Positions 33,828-46,925 of a stretch of DNA of 64,000 nt are shown here, one piece after another. The notes below the pieces were generated by a model. That model saw nothing but the letters and a program-made list of their open reading frames with translations. It did not search any database and was not told the origin of the DNA. A program made the position numbers and the translations under genes. Positions within the stretch are counted from its first letter, which is position 1, and each line of letters starts with the position of its first letter. The stretch is from Symbiodinium natans (lineage: Eukaryota; Sar; Dinophyceae; Suessiales; Symbiodiniaceae): NCBI GenBank assembly GCA_905221605.1, contig CAJNDS010002512.1:624360-688359 (forward strand), read 5' to 3'.

Positions 33828-36198
33828 CGCACGACCCACATAAAACACTGCAAGCCGTAAGCCTTTAGGTTGAAACCCCGGTCCTTGAACTGCCAGGAGC
33901 CCTCCCTCTATGTGGACGCTGTGGCAAAACTCATGGAAGACCCAGTTCCGGCGGTGCAGGCAGCGCTTGGGTTTTGAATGTGTGGACGTGTGGACGTTGA
34001 TTTGGGTTGAGGAGTCCTGGGAGGATGTGTAGCCAATTTTGGTTTTAGAGAGGTTTGAGTCGTATGATTGAAAAGAGTTCTGAGCAAGATCTGCATTCTG
34101 GTTTGCCTTGTTTCACAATGAGTGTATCACCCCCTTTTACTCTCCCCCTACCCGACATAGGCCACCTCGGCTCCAGAACAACCCAACCCGTAATGATCTG
34201 TGTTCAGCATGGTCGGGTCAAATGCATGTCGCGATGAAAGCCACCTTTTCTACAACTCCCGAAACGTATGCAGTACTCTCCAAACCGTCCCTGGACATAG
34301 TCTGCCTGCGCAAGTGCGCGTGTCGAAGCCATCCCTGGGAAGGCCGCTGCGCTGCAGTCTGTAGGATCAATGGGGGCAGAAGGCCCGTGGCGGCCGAGGG
34401 CTTTGGATCAACACGAACTGCTCGAATTATGAATTGCTTCATCGAGCCTATAAGACTGGTGCAGTTTAATGGTGGTGGTGGGCGTTTTCTCCCCTTGCTT
34501 CTTGGGCTGAGGTTACTTCCCAGGTCACGTCTTGTCAAGGTTTCTTGCATTCTGGCACACAAGCGGGCTGGAGAGTAGTGGACTGGAGATCCCAACTTTG
34601 GCCGTCGTGAGATTGCGAGAGTCGAATCGGGACGGACTTGTCCACAGGGGCTCTACTTGCGTTTGGGAAGTTTCTACAGTGCTGCACCTGTATGGTCAGG
34701 CAGAAAAGCTAAACCTCAGACCTTACCACACTCAACAATGACTCTACGCAAGGCTTACCACGAACGTGAAAGTCAACTTCGAAACCAAAACCCAAACGTG
34801 CATTCTCAAGCGTTAAGGGCCGTGAGCACCTGAAATTGAGGGAGCCTCCCCCCCGTTCGTTCGGAACTAGAATTTCTCTGGCCCGCGCCTTTTGGAGTGG
34901 GCGCACTTACCCTTCAAGCCTTCTAAGTTCAACAGATGGAGCATCAGGGGAGTGTTTGCCGGGGCCGAGATTATAGGCGCAGCAACAAAACCCACACCAC
35001 CTTGAACACAGCAGACGCTTGCAGGCCACGCTTATGCTGCGAGCATCTGCCGCATCGCGGTAGGAGGTGAGACGCACGGCGCAAAGTCATGTAAGCCTGG
35101 CGCCACTTGTGGAATATAAGCTGCGGGAGGTTTGGTTGCGGTCACGATTCTAGAAGAACGATGCATGCTTGCAGGCATTTGAGAAGCTCGGCCATAGATC
35201 CCACCATGTTCGAGAAAAGTGAACCTAACTTTCTACCATTCGCGTTTGTTTCCATTTCTGGCTTAGATCAGCCCCACGATGCCTTGCATCAGGGACTCTG
35301 CAGTGTGAAGGAACTGACTTCTGCATTTTCCCGCATCAACCCTGAACCCTATAATCTTCTTTTTGCAGTCGGGCGTGCGCCAAAACGAGCTGGCCTCCTT
35401 TCTAGCCACTGTGCCCAGCAAAGGATGGCCATTCACCCCGAGATGTGTGCTAGGTATTTGTCGAATCTGACTAAGGGTCCCATGACTTGGCTCGAGTTGA
35501 TGCCAGACCAACTTTTTTCGACTTTGGGTAGGCTTGTCATGGCTTTACATGGCTTTTCATGGCTCTTCCTTCCGCCCAAGACTAGCACCACGACTGCTTG
35601 TAGCATGCAGATGTTCTCAAAATGAAGCAGCAAAGGAAGCACCAAGCCAGCAGCGTGGTGAGGCTGGTTGTTAGCCATATCGGAATGTGCCAGCATTTAG
35701 TCTCGATATGACGGAGTTCCGGACGACGCTGTAGACCTCACCCCAAGCAGGTCCTCGAACTCCACTTTGTATGGCCCGCATGCGTGGACCATGACAAGTA
35801 GTTCTATCCTCCCACTCTTGGCGTCCCTTCTGCATTTGGAGCCTAAGGTGTTTGGAGTAGGGCGTGCGTGCGTGCCTATGCTTCTCATGTCTAACATGCT
35901 TTACTACCATCATGCCACAGAACCAGGCAACATCACTCAGCATAGAGCATCATAACGTGACTGACGTGTGTTTGTCAGACTCAACAGTTCCAGCATGCAC
36001 ACAGTTCTTTGGGCACTTAATAGCCTCCGCAGTTGGCTTGAAGGTTGTGATTTGGACTTCAGGTTGCACCCGGATTGGCGTCTGTTGCTCGTCATTTGCC
36101 GATGCATGCGGCATACGTTAGATATGTTCTTTACATAATTAGAAGAGACCTCTTCCTGATTGTCGTGATTGATGTTTGGGGAAACCTTCAACTCACAG

Positions 36199-37854
36199 TC
36201 ATATGCTGCTCGCCTCGGTGCCAACCGAGAAATTACAAAAGCGTTACGAGCATGTGCAGCAGAAAGCAAAAGAGCACATCAAGAGTAAGCCCACTTGCAG
36301 GGCCGCTGCACTTTCGGCTCTGGCGGCGATGGGCAGCAGAGGCACGCAGAAACAGTTCAAGGTTTTTTCGGGGTTTTCCGGCTGTTTGGATCCCAAGCTG
36401 TGAAAGTGGCAAGAAAGTTACAGGGCTAATCACTTAGCTACTTACTTTACGGACCTATGCAACGAATGCGAGCTTGCTCTCGAACAGAGGAAAGATACAG
36501 AGCAGCTCATCATCGAGCATGCCAAGTAAATCTTACAAGTGCGTCTATACCTTACCACCCGAAAGCCCTAAACCCCTAAACGCCCGTGAAACATTTTGCA
36601 CTGGGAGAGGCGCTGCGTTCGCTCCGGAGGTGGTAAGCTGCTTCGAGGCCAGTCTTGGTGGCTTCAGCACAGTCTCTGCTTACCTCCATACACGCTGGGT
36701 TTTGGGTTTAGGGAACTGTTTATGTTTAGGGTTTGGGCATTGTTTTGACAGTGAAACTGTACGTAGCCCATTGAAACCTCATGAAACTTAAACCAGAAGA
36801 ACGCGGCCGAGTAACGGGGTCCTTTCTGTACAGCTACCAGCTAACACACCCTGCTTACGCAGGCGTGCGGTTCGCCTCTAGGATACTGGAGAGATAGGGA
36901 TCGGGGAGGGGGCGAGTCAGCTCCAAGAGTCGGGTCAGAGAGGTCATGTCAGCCAAGGGACCAGCTCAGGTCGAATCCACCTTAGCCTACTTAGAACTTT
37001 GAACGAACTTTACTTGAAGTCGATGTATGTTGATGCTCAGGCGCATAGGGTTTTGCTGGCAGCGTGCGGGGGTCGGGCTTTGAAGGTGCGCGGCCGCAAA
37101 TGCGGTTCAATCCAGGCCTAGGTACTTCGCACCTCTCGCTCGCACAAGCTCAGCAATACAAACCACTTTTTTTTGTTTTCTACGGCCCTCTGCCACATGA
37201 GTGACGAGGCTGAGGAGGCCGAGGTCCGCGCAGCAGCGCTTCTGGCCTTGAGTGCCTTCCGGGAGGAAGGCCGGACTTGGGCTTCAGGGTTCAGACTTCA
37301 TGAAGAGCAGGCGTCTCAGGGCTCCGCTGAGTATAATGGATCAGAGAACAATGCCAGAGCCCTGCAAGAAAGGAAATCTAAGTCAGATCCCTCACCTCCT
37401 AAAAACGGCTGCCGAGAGAAAGGCGATGCAATTGCTCTGAGACGGGCTTTCACGAAGCGCGTTGAGTGTGTGTGTGTGTGTGTGTGTTCTGCTACTGATT
37501 CTTTCAGAAGTTGCAGGAAAGGACTACCTGACTGATGCGGAGATGCTCCGGAGTGATCCAAAGGACCCCGTGAGTGGGATTGTTAAGGAGACATACTAGG
37601 ATGCAAGTAGAGCGGGCAACGTTGCGCAAGGCATAAAGATCCTGTTTGTGCGTAGTTCCTATTGCCGTGCCGGGCCTCAATCGCTCTTGGGCCCGGTGCT
37701 GACCGAAAGGTGTAATGATCTTGAACATCCGGGTCTGGCAAAACCACGATTCAAGAGTCGCATGCTCATGTGCACAGATGGGATGCGCTACTTGCAAGCA
37801 ATGCAACAGGAAAGCGTGCGTGCTGCTGCGGACCAGTGTATTTTGGCCCTGAGT
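36199..37854 (+). CDS. second HEAT/ARM-type repeat protein, partial, four exons
   Basis: Exons: 36199-36332 (KRYEHVQQKAKEHIK then RAAALSALAAMG), 37202-37269 (DEAEEAEVRAAALLALSAF), 37508-37569 (GKDYLTDAEMLRSDPKDP) and 37810 to about 37854 (ESVRAAADQCILALS). VRAAALxAL and SVRAAAxxCILAL are HEAT B-helix signatures, and the third exon supplies the preceding helix, so joining exons 3 and 4 makes one complete repeat. Phases agree for 2 to 3 (G|AA, GC donor GCCGGA) and 3 to 4 (phase 0, donor GTGAGT). Exon 1 ends phase 1 at a GC donor and does not fit exon 2 directly, so at least one exon is missing between them. This is a separate gene from the 15-22 kb one because transporter exons lie between. Confidence 0.62.
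37465..37487. repeat. (GT)n microsatellite in an intron
   Basis: About 11 GT units, 20 bp upstream of the acceptor of the third exon of the second HEAT gene. Confidence 0.9.
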
Positions 37855-40800
37855 GCGAGCTGATCTTCCCAAACAAATATTTCGAGCCGAGGCAATGGTT
37901 AAGCTTGCATGCGTCAAGAACCCTACTGTTGAGTGGCAAGACATGGATGAGTCTAAAGAGCTATCACCTGAACCTTGCTGATCTCCTGCACATTTTAAGG
38001 CGAAGTACTGCGCAGGATTGATGCGTGTTGACGGGCTTCTCATTCAGGACATTGCGAGAAATATGTAACTGCGTAGGCCTCGAGCTTGTAGCAGCTTCTG
38101 TTCAGACAGCCCTAGCAGGGTTCGATTGAGTGGGGCCTGCGGTTGCTTGAGAAAACGACGTGGAGTCTCTTACATGACACGGCCGTTCGAGACAGTGGGA
38201 GACTTGGAGATGAGATGCGAAAGAAGGGGTCAGACGTTAGACATATCATCTTTGACGCAGGGGTTTCGCCGGACTCTTGAAATAATTGCAGCAGATTCCC
38301 TGATCACATTTGCTAAGTCAATGACCAGTGGCCAATGATGCGCCATACTTTGACAAGATTTGCGCAGTAAAACATCTACATCCAGATCCAAATTCCAACA
38401 GAATAGCCTTAAACTCACATGAACAATGTTCGATGTGTTTCAATAGTCCTGTTATCGAAATTATATTTCCACACATGCTGTTCGGAACACCCTTGATTCA
38501 CTGTACAGCAACTTTGTTGAACAGGGTTGAGGCTTGTAAGCTTTGGCTTGTAGTTCCCGAAAAATTGTTGTAAGATTTAAGTCAACCATGCTCCTCGCTT
38601 CCTTGCCTGGTAGCCCCCCGCGTCTCGTGCCCACCCCCAGAGAGCGGGCATCTCTGTCCTCAAACTTCTTACTGTCAAGGCGTGCAGTCTCGTCTTGTCA
38701 TTGGAGTAGAAGTGCAGGGTTGAGGGTTTGTTCCACTTCGATGGAAGATGCCGTGGGATCCTTGCAGTTGCAGCGCGCCGCTTTCAGAGACAAAGAGCCA
38801 CACAGTACCCGACTGCAATCCCAACAGCAGCTGCAAACCAACAACCATCCAAACTGGGGACTCAAGGTTCGTTGGCTTGGACGAGCTCGGCGGTGCAACT
38901 TACGAAGTGGCCAGACCGCATGGATCTGTTGTGTGAGAATGACCAACTAGCCCTAAAAGCGTGCCGGCAAGACAAGGTGTAAGCATCGACCTAGAGGAAG
39001 CAGGAAAACATTGGCCTGGACCCAGAATTCACATTTTACTACTGACAGCCGCTGCGCCTGAACCACTGTGACCACACTGCCTTGAGGAGATGGCATCCTT
39101 CACGGCGACGGTGTTGCTTCGCGGCACCTTCGGTTCTTTCCTGCGTAGGCCCTATAGTATAGGCTTCAGTTTGGGACAGTTTGGTTTTGGGAGGTTTAGC
39201 ACATAAACGTGTCTTCTCGATGGACCTGGAGCATCCATCAATGAACAAGGGCGACATGGTATACTTTAATTCAAATCACATAGGCAAGGAGATGTTGCTA
39301 CCGACTGCCAGAACTTTGTAATGTGAGTTGCAAAATCGAAAGTTGAGAGGAATAGACTACGAAGATAAATTGTGGCAGACGATGTGCATTGCTATTGAAA
39401 CCAGACATGGCCGGAAGAGCTCTCAACGTTCCACTGACGCTTGAGGCCCTATAGTACAATGCCCGAACATATTTCGTCCTAACCCGAGATTGTCTGACAA
39501 CCTGAAGCACTGTGCAAACCCTAACAGTCCAAGGCCCTGCAATCCTCAGCTTTACCCCGAGAATGTGTAGTGAACCTTTGTTTAGGCTGACGGGCTCGGA
39601 AGTTCAATTCTCAGGAATTCGGGTATATTCTTCGAGCTCTCAAAGACACCTATAAGCCCTACAAAAGCCCTGGAGACTCCCAACGTGACCCAGGACCCTG
39701 CCCCCGCAATGAAAACGGATTCGGTAACTCGTTTCCTTTAAAGACAAGATTGCGGGATTCCGTGCAAACTGAATAGGACAATGAAGGACACCATGGTGAT
39801 AGTTGGGTCCTGAAGCATCAACCCGGCCCGTTTACGCACAAGGGTCGTTGTTGTAAACGAGAATACGTTACTTTTTGCCAACATTCGAATTAGATTTACG
39901 ACAAGATTCGCTACATGTATGTGTAGCTCCTTGCTCGTAGCGACAGCTTGAATATGCTACAGCCCGAGGGGACCGACCCAAGCATAATCCGTTTGCGTGT
40001 ATCAATCAATCATTTTGCAGATTGTGCTAATACGGTGAGGGCTTGATATTGCATTTTGAGTTGGGATGCCTGTGGCTTGATGGGGCTACAATATACGTAT
40101 GTCTGACAAGGGCCAGGCTTAGGCTTTCTGGTAGACTACACACCCCTATGCCCCTACTTTCAATCCCACAATCTCGGCGGTCGGTGAGGCTCTATCCTTA
40201 TGATGTTGCTCTGGCCATCTTCTACGAGCTTTATTCCATGGGATGCTTGCGCAGCAATTGTGGTGTTGCCTCAAGCAGAAGTGCAGAGAGTGTCAGAGAC
40301 TGACAAACCCTGAATTTGGAAATGAGATCATGCAGAGAAGAAGCCAAACCAGCAAAGGGCACCAAAGACCTCAGGATCCGCCACTCTTGGAGCCCAGGCT
40401 AGTGCGTCCACGCATAAGTCACAGGCGCTAAATAAAAGGGCTCAAGGAGTCATTGGCCAAAGACGTAAGTAAGTGACGAAAGCTGAAGAGGTTTCGCCTC
40501 TCAGCAAAGTCGGTATCCGGTAACCAGCCAAAAAACCCGGCCCACTCCTCTCTCACCCTCCTCCCACCCGGGCCCTCAAGTACTTCACTGAGCATTTCTC
40601 GGGGTCCGAAGTTGATTGCAGGGCCAGGGACTACTTATTACCAACATACATATACACATGTATATCATGTATGTAAGTATATCATGTATGTATAGTCCCT
40701 CTGCCACTTCTCAGGCATGCCTCTTCTGCTCCCTCACGAGAGGCTGCTGCCTTTTTATGTCTTCCGTGGCTTACACAGTGCCACGGCTTTTGCGGATTTA

Positions 40801-41319
40801 GGCTCTTCTTGTCGAGTGCTGTTGTGAGGCACAATCAGATGCCAGTTCTGAGAAGTGACCAGAGGTGAGGAGAGCACATGCCGTTATACTGTCGTACTCG
40901 GAAGACATAGACGATCTAGGAGAATCAGCTGCGACAACGTTCATGGCAGAAGGGCTATGCGCAACAGCGCCGTTTCATGGCCACAAACGCATGTTTCGGA
41001 CATAGGCTATGATGGGCTATGGTTGCTAGGCCATGAGGCCTACCCAACATCAAGCTCCACCTGATTCCGAATCCAAATAATCTTGCGCAGCGAGCCCACG
41101 CGGTTGCAGAGGTCAGTTCATGTCCCATAGAGTGGGCTAGGCGAATGAAGGAGGTTGTGCGGTCACACTGAGCCTCCTGATAGTCTGGCCTACTTTTTGT
41201 GCTCTTGCGTAGCACCAAAGAAGTGACAGCGGGTGCAAAGCCAGCGAGTTTTGCTGCTCGAACTGCAAGCTTCGCGAAAGTCAAGCCTGGGCCAGGGCCT
41301 CCCAAACAGGGTTTCTAGA

Positions 41320-41382
41320 CCCCCCCCCCCGCCCCCCCAAGGTGCAGTCGAGTACCACGCCGTGAGGACCAAGCCAGAAGGC

Positions 41383-41422
<40 letters not shown>
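41320..41422. repeat. C-run and (CT)n array
   Basis: Poly-C interrupted by one G (41320-41338), then a pure CT array (41382-41422) after 43 bp. Confidence 0.9.
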
Positions 41423-42175
41423 GTTGTGACGTATGGATGAGGCGTAGAATTTTTACCGGGCCCAGCTCATCCATGGTTTTTCTCTCTGGCTTTGTCTGAA
41501 CAGCCCAAGCTGCCCCCCAAACGGCCGCAAAAAAAAACAATGTCCGCAAGACTGCAAAGCATCCCACAGCCACGCCAGGTTCTGGAGCCTACCCTGGCGC
41601 AGGGTCGGGCTGTCCACCCTTTGTGCCTGCCATGGAGCCAGACAAGTGGTTCTACGTGGCTCGGCACAGACTTTGAGGGTCAAGGAGTTTTGGGGCAATT
41701 TGGGGGCCGATTTACATTTCAGGGGCCAGAGTTGCCTGACAGTTCCTGATCGCCTGAGAGAAAGGGGGGCAGAGAGGGAGAGAGGAGCTGCTTGCGGCCA
41801 CTCATCAACGATCATCGAAGATTGGAGCCGAGGCCGGTAATCAGTGGAGCTGGCGCTGCTGGGCCGAGCTGGACCTGAAGCTTCAATAGGTTCAATGGAT
41901 CTTTCAAAGGGCAGACGGCAGAAGACAAGCCTGGACTTTGTGTTTGCTTAAGGTACAGACTTTGCCAAGTTTCCCTTCATACTCCGCAGCTGCCTCAGTA
42001 GCCTCAGCACCTATGGCTTGGCCATGTTTGGCCCGCTGCGAAGACCAAAGTTCAGCAGAAGATACATTGAGACGCGAGCCAGAACAATTGGTTTCGAAGT
42101 CAACGGTGTGCATATACCACTTGCTTATACCTTATAGGGAAAGGGTAAGCGGGTCATGTGCCTCGATTCTCAGAG

Positions 42176-42202
42176 CAAGTAATAATGACCCGTCATTACT
42201 TG
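42176..42202. repeat. short bulged hairpin
   Basis: CAAGTAATAATGAC faces GTCATTACTTG with a two-base turn and a three-base bulge. Confidence 0.7.
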
Positions 42203-43887
42203 AGAATATGCGATATAATATAGCTGAAGGGGTGGTGCAAGATCTTGCATGTAAGCGGAAAGTCTGAAGGGATTGCCGTGGGCTCCTGTCAAGGCTTCGG
42301 CAGTGTCGCCGAGTTTCCTGGAAGCACTTCGTGCTGGATCATCGAGGGTTTAGAGTTTAGAGATTAGCTTGTCGAAGTCTCGCGAGCATTTGGTATACTT
42401 GGGGAACTTGACAATGGGATAGCCGGGAGGGCTGGACAGCTGGCAGCTTTGCTGCGTCTCCGGACACCCCTGTGTTGCACTTTGAAGCCACCTCGGCTTT
42501 GGACTCCTCAAGCACAGAGACCCTCGGGATTCCTCAAGTTGCAAGTCCCAAACCCAGGTAAACACCTGTTGTGCCTGGAAATGGCAGCTTTGAACAGCAA
42601 GGACCTAAGCTTCACGTGCCTCCCTCCCCAGACACACACTCAGTTCGCTACTGGCAGTTAAAAACAAAGACACACAGACACATCGCAGCAGGCTCCTGGC
42701 CTTCTTTGCCCCAGAAGGGGCTGACTGGCTGGCCACCTCCCGCCACATGCGCCGCTTCAACCAGGCTAGTGGGGACTTTTAAGAATTGTGGATATTTGAG
42801 GGTGTCGGGTCGAGGCAAGTATTCTGCTTCTCCGCGTCGATGGCTGGGGGCTTGTAGGCTCACTACTCCCAACAGCACACAGCTTGTCATCAAGGTGGGT
42901 CTATATGTAAGGTTTCTCACTGAGGGCCAGGGAGTTGTACATATGCGGCGCCACCTTCACCGGGCAAAACCTTACCCACCTTACCCATGTGACGCCAGTC
43001 CTACAGTCCTACGGTACTGACCCTCAAACCACAGAACCTCTGGCCGTGTCTGAAAGCGGCAGCGTCCCCTAACCCTTGAGCCGCTAAATGCCAGGGCACA
43101 GCCCCTGTAAAGTTGATCCCCGAAACTGCCCATGCAGGAGACCCTGACACAGTCGGCTGCCAGCTGGGCTCACGGTGTCGCAGCCGTCCTCTCCGGACAG
43201 GGAGGCAGAGGGCAAAAGACGGCGTCCTAAGCCAAGCATGTCAGACCCTAATTTGGATTTGGGATGTTCAGAATTCCGGTTTTGGCTGTGCCGCCGTTGA
43301 GATTGCGTAATGCACCATGTTACACATGGAATGTAGGCGCCCGAGAGCACGTGTGCCAGACGATTTTCGCCCCGGGCATGCGAGAGCTGTGCTGCAGGAG
43401 CCATCCGAGCTACAACGTCTGCGTGACTAGTCGTGCTTCGCATTCTGCTGTCACCTGTGGCAGAGGCGGGCTCCACCTGTGTAGCAGCATGTGCCATAGT
43501 GACTAGAAACTAGGTGCAATGGCTGAGAGTATGGCTGAGAGAACCTCTTTTCCCTGCATCGTGGATGCTGCTTGCGGATCTTTGTCGGCAGAACATGAGC
43601 CCGGCTAGCTCGCCGAGATGTAGGCCGTTCCTGCCGCAGATCCCGCAGATCTTGGCGTGCGCTTTGGCCGGGCTCTCAGGCTGGCTTTGCTTCTTCGTGG
43701 TCTGCGTTTGCTTATTCCTGCCAAACAATTAAGTACAGTATGTTCTTGCTGTTCCCTGTGCAATAAAATCTTCATCCTTGCTTGGTTTGAATGTAATTAT
43801 CCCGAGGTCCTGCGTCCCCGTCCAGTCGCACATGGAGAAGAACCTGCACATTTGTGGTGCGAGTTGAGTACTTCAACTGCTCATGGC

Positions 43888-43937
43888 CCAGTCGAAGCTG
43901 AGCGCGGCAACTGCGAGGAAGCCTTGCAAAGGTGGCA
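43888..43937 (+). CDS. weak TPR-like exon
   Basis: The frame reads VEAERGNCEEALQR, which resembles the A-helix to turn of a TPR motif (A-x-x-x-G-x-x-E-x-A). It ends before GTGGCA, a possible GT donor. The phase does not match the next island directly. Confidence 0.25.
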
Positions 43938-44247
43938 GTGAGATGGGACTGTCTCGGGCATGCGTAGATCGCCAAACTGCGCAGGGATCCAGCCGCAGCT
44001 GTCGAGAGCGACTGCTGCTAGGCGCTGCTGATGCTCCATGAACCACAAACAAGTGTGGCCATTGATGGACGAGCGACCAATTGAAGTCAGCACGGGCAAA
44101 CAAACGCGGAATGCTGGCTGATGTCCTTTGCAGGCGACCAGGAAGTACTTCCGACCGTGAATTCTTGTCCGCTCAACGACCTGAGCGGCAGAACATAGCG
44201 CAACCAACTTGGGTCGATTTGTGTAATTACTGATGTCTTCTGCTGAG

Positions 44248-45023
44248 GAAGTGTTGCGGACGTTGAAGTTGCGCTACGACGAGAAGTCCAAGGACTACGA
44301 GGCTGCATGTGCTTTCATGCGGCGACAGGGTGAGGAGTGATGAAAGACCAGGTGCTGATGCATGAGCTGGTCGCAATTGCCCACTATACCCTGGCAGCGC
44401 GGCACATTCTCACGTCGAAGCAATGTCACGCAAACCAGAACAACTTGCAAAGAGTGAGCAGAGCCTGCAGTACTGCATCCTTCCTCCTGCCGATTTTTTG
44501 TCTGACCCTCCCCTCTGACCAACTGCGAATTCTAGACCTTAAAGACTCAGAAACCTGAAGCTCCAGCCAGCCTGACAGAGCACTTGAAAGAGACATGGCA
44601 GGCGCTCAAGAAGAATCTGGAGGTGGAGTTCCAGCGCGTCTCTGTCGAAGGCATGCCAGGGCCACGCATTGGTGCTCAAGGCTTGTGAGAGTTCTGTACG
44701 CCGGTATGAGTTGGCTACTTGTGAGTTGATGCCATCGCAGCAGAACTTAGATTCATTGCCGTAACCCTAAACCGAGGGCTGTGGCTCCAGCTCGAGAATT
44801 TCAACAGTAGAGCTCAGAAAAGATGTGATCCAGTTCGGCAGCCCGAGTGGGCCGCAACAAAAAAGTCTGGGATAGTGGGATAGGTAATACGTGACCTTCA
44901 ACCCGAGGGCTAGGCCAAGCTGCTGCCTGACACTTCGTATTTCCAGGCCGCGAGAAAGCAGAACTCGAGCCGCTGGGCACCAGTTTCAGCGAGACATCAG
45001 ATTCCAACATTGAGACTTATAAG
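44248..45023 (+). CDS. unidentified helical protein, three exon-like islands
   Basis: Island 1 (44248-44329) follows a good acceptor and ends at CAGG before GTGAGG, a consensus donor; it reads EVLRTLKLRYDEKSKDYEAA and CAFMRRQ. Island 2 (from about 44545 or 44561 to 44660) reads PASLTEHLKETWQALKKNL and EVEFQRVSVEGMPG. Island 3 (44947 to about 45023) follows TTTCCAG and reads REKAELEPLGTSFSETSDSN. All three are charged and helix-forming, close together on the same strand, and unlike the flanking DNA. Island 1 joins island 2 in phase only if the acceptor is at 44560. No family recognised. Confidence 0.45.
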
Positions 45024-46129
45024 GACTGGGTAGTAGGTAACCTTTAACCTTTTTGGTTATATAGAATCCTACTACACATAAAAGGTTCACATGTTGTGGG
45101 CTAGGGTATTCACAGGGGATTTAGGCCCATCGCGCCACACAGGAAGTTGGTAAGCTGGCAAACTCTTACACCTCCCCAGCGGCCGCACTAGCAACGCAGA
45201 AGCCGGGTGCGGGGCTTCGGGCTGTGGAGGATTTTTCATCGTGTCAAGAAGGAGGTGCATGTCGGTCAAGGTGTCCGACCCCCTGCAGCAACATGAGCTG
45301 CGGTCGCTCCAAGATTAATGCCCTTGTGCCTAAGTCCGGCAATTTTCCGACAGGCAAGTTAAGATCGAAGACCTGTACATGTAGTTGCACACTTTTACTC
45401 TTTCTGGTCTCTATGGGTTCTGCAAGTAATCACAAAAATCTACAAGACCAAAACTTGGCCGCGTAATGGCTTAGAACCTGAATGCCTGAGGCAGCGCAAC
45501 AAGGAATTGACATGTCGAGTGTGTGGCCCAGTTTGTGTGGAACGGCATGTCGGGTGTTCAATGTTACTCTTGAACTTGCGAAGATTCTGGATGCGGGGAG
45601 GGAGGGGGGCTTGGGCTTTGCTCATATGCCTTAAAGCCAGATTGGCTGCTTCAAGGATGCCCCCAAGGGCCTTCGCAAGTGTGCTAGGTGCGAGCTCCTG
45701 CTTCAACGGAAATCTCACGCTTGCGTGTGGTTCTTCTTCGGCTCGGAAGGCATGCTCAAGCAGTCTGAAACAATGCGGAAGCCATGTGTTACTTTCGATA
45801 CACACACAATATTATATATACATATTTAATATATATCTTCTCTGCCAAGCACAAGGCAAAGCCAATGGTTTCAGGTGTCAAGGCCACAGAAGAAACCACG
45901 CTTCTGCACACAGGTGGACACTCCTGCGCTCTTTCCTGATTCCTGGCAAAAACAGTCCTGTGCTCTTTCATAACTCCTGGAAAAAACCATTCTCGAATTC
46001 TCGACTTGTTTCCCTCAAGCAAGCACCACAACTCCGTACCTCTCCAGCACTTGCAGCTTGCAGGTATGCATGAACTGGGGTAAAACGATCTTGGTGTGCA
46101 GCAGGCAGCCTGTGAAACTGATACCTCCA

Positions 46130-46190
46130 GCCACACGAGTCGAAGCTTTCCCGGCCATGAGCGAAGCCGCCCTGGATGCCGCAGTCCAGG
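46130..46190 (+). CDS. weak exon-like island
   Basis: Reads AMSEAALDAAVQAWDALR, a short amphipathic helix, shortly before the GA array. No partner found. Confidence 0.2.
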
Positions 46191-46270
46191 CCTGGGATGC
46201 CTTGAGGGTTTTGAGGGGCTTGGAGTATCTTGGACTGTCTTGTGACGGGGGGTTGATTGTTGTGGGGTCA

Positions 46271-46274
46271 GAGC

Positions 46275-46317
<43 letters not shown>

Positions 46318-46379
46318 CAGACGGAGCTTGGGACGTCGCGCGCCCCTCGGGGCGGCTCCCTTTCGGGGGGGCCAAGCGC

Positions 46380-46412
<33 letters not shown>
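46271..46412. repeat. two (GA)n arrays flanking a GC-rich islet
   Basis: (GA)n at about 46271-46314 and again at 46383-46412. Between them lies about 68 bp of very GC-rich sequence containing GCCCCTCGGGGC, a short hairpin, and CGCGCGC. Confidence 0.9.
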
Positions 46413-46414
<2 letters not shown>

Positions 46415-46925
46415 TGTTTAGGCATTTAGGGTTTGGGATTGAGGACGTGCGGCAGATGTTTGGGGGGGTATCTTAAGATCTTTACAGGGCGCTTCAGGTC
46501 CCTGTGACTTGTAAGGCGATTCGGCTGCGCTTCCCACGGCATCGGTTGTCAAAGCGTGGGCCGGATGAGTACGAGGCTCCGGCAGTTGGAAGTTCACTGA
46601 GTGATGGGGTCTGAGTTGCAGGTGCAGAGCAACTTAACCGGAGGGTCCCGCGTTGAGAGTCAGGGTCTGCAATTTGAGATGCCAAGCTCGAAGTTTTTGC
46701 CGTGCGTCAGGCTTGTGCTTGAAGCTACGTACCCGATTCTGCCAAGAGTTCAGGGAGGAGGCTGAGCAAACCCAGAGCATAGCGCACAGCTGCTCAAAAG
46801 AAAGAGGGTTCATGGGGTCTATCTTTGTTTCCTGGCAGTCACCAAGTCACCAAGTTCAGCTTCCAAAAGTAGGGCTTGCAGGGTGAGGGGGGATACCATG
46901 GGGACAGAAGGATGTGCCGTTTTCA

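Larger units (their letters stand above)
29000..36198. other. mostly non-coding, no gene assigned
   Basis: Open frames here (30361-30837 +, 35107-35625 +, and others) show no domain and cannot be chained. A hydrophobic island at 31009-31075 (GLQAMTSVMTLLLGSAWL) follows an AG|G acceptor and could be a stray membrane exon, perhaps of the transporter upstream. Repeats here are listed separately. Confidence 0.4.
37855..43887. other. no gene assigned; two weak islands
   Basis: Around 38866-38936 the frame reads FVGLDELGGATYEVARPHGS, and around 40178-40300 RRSVRLYPYDVALAIFYELY. Both look protein-like but have no partners or recognised family. 39.3-40.1 kb is AT-richer. Repeats: TATATCATGTATGTA twice at about 40660-40690, a C-run at 41320-41338 and a CT array at 41382-41422. 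Confidence 0.35.

Noticed and set aside
45029-45075. Nested hairpin TAGTAGGTAACC / GGTTA...CCTACTA
   Set aside because: Arms are only 5-7 bp and interrupted, so chance is a sufficient explanation.
45440-46073. Long open frames on both strands at 45.4-46.1 kb
   Set aside because: Both strands are open over the same bases, no domain is recognisable and no splice-compatible partner was found.
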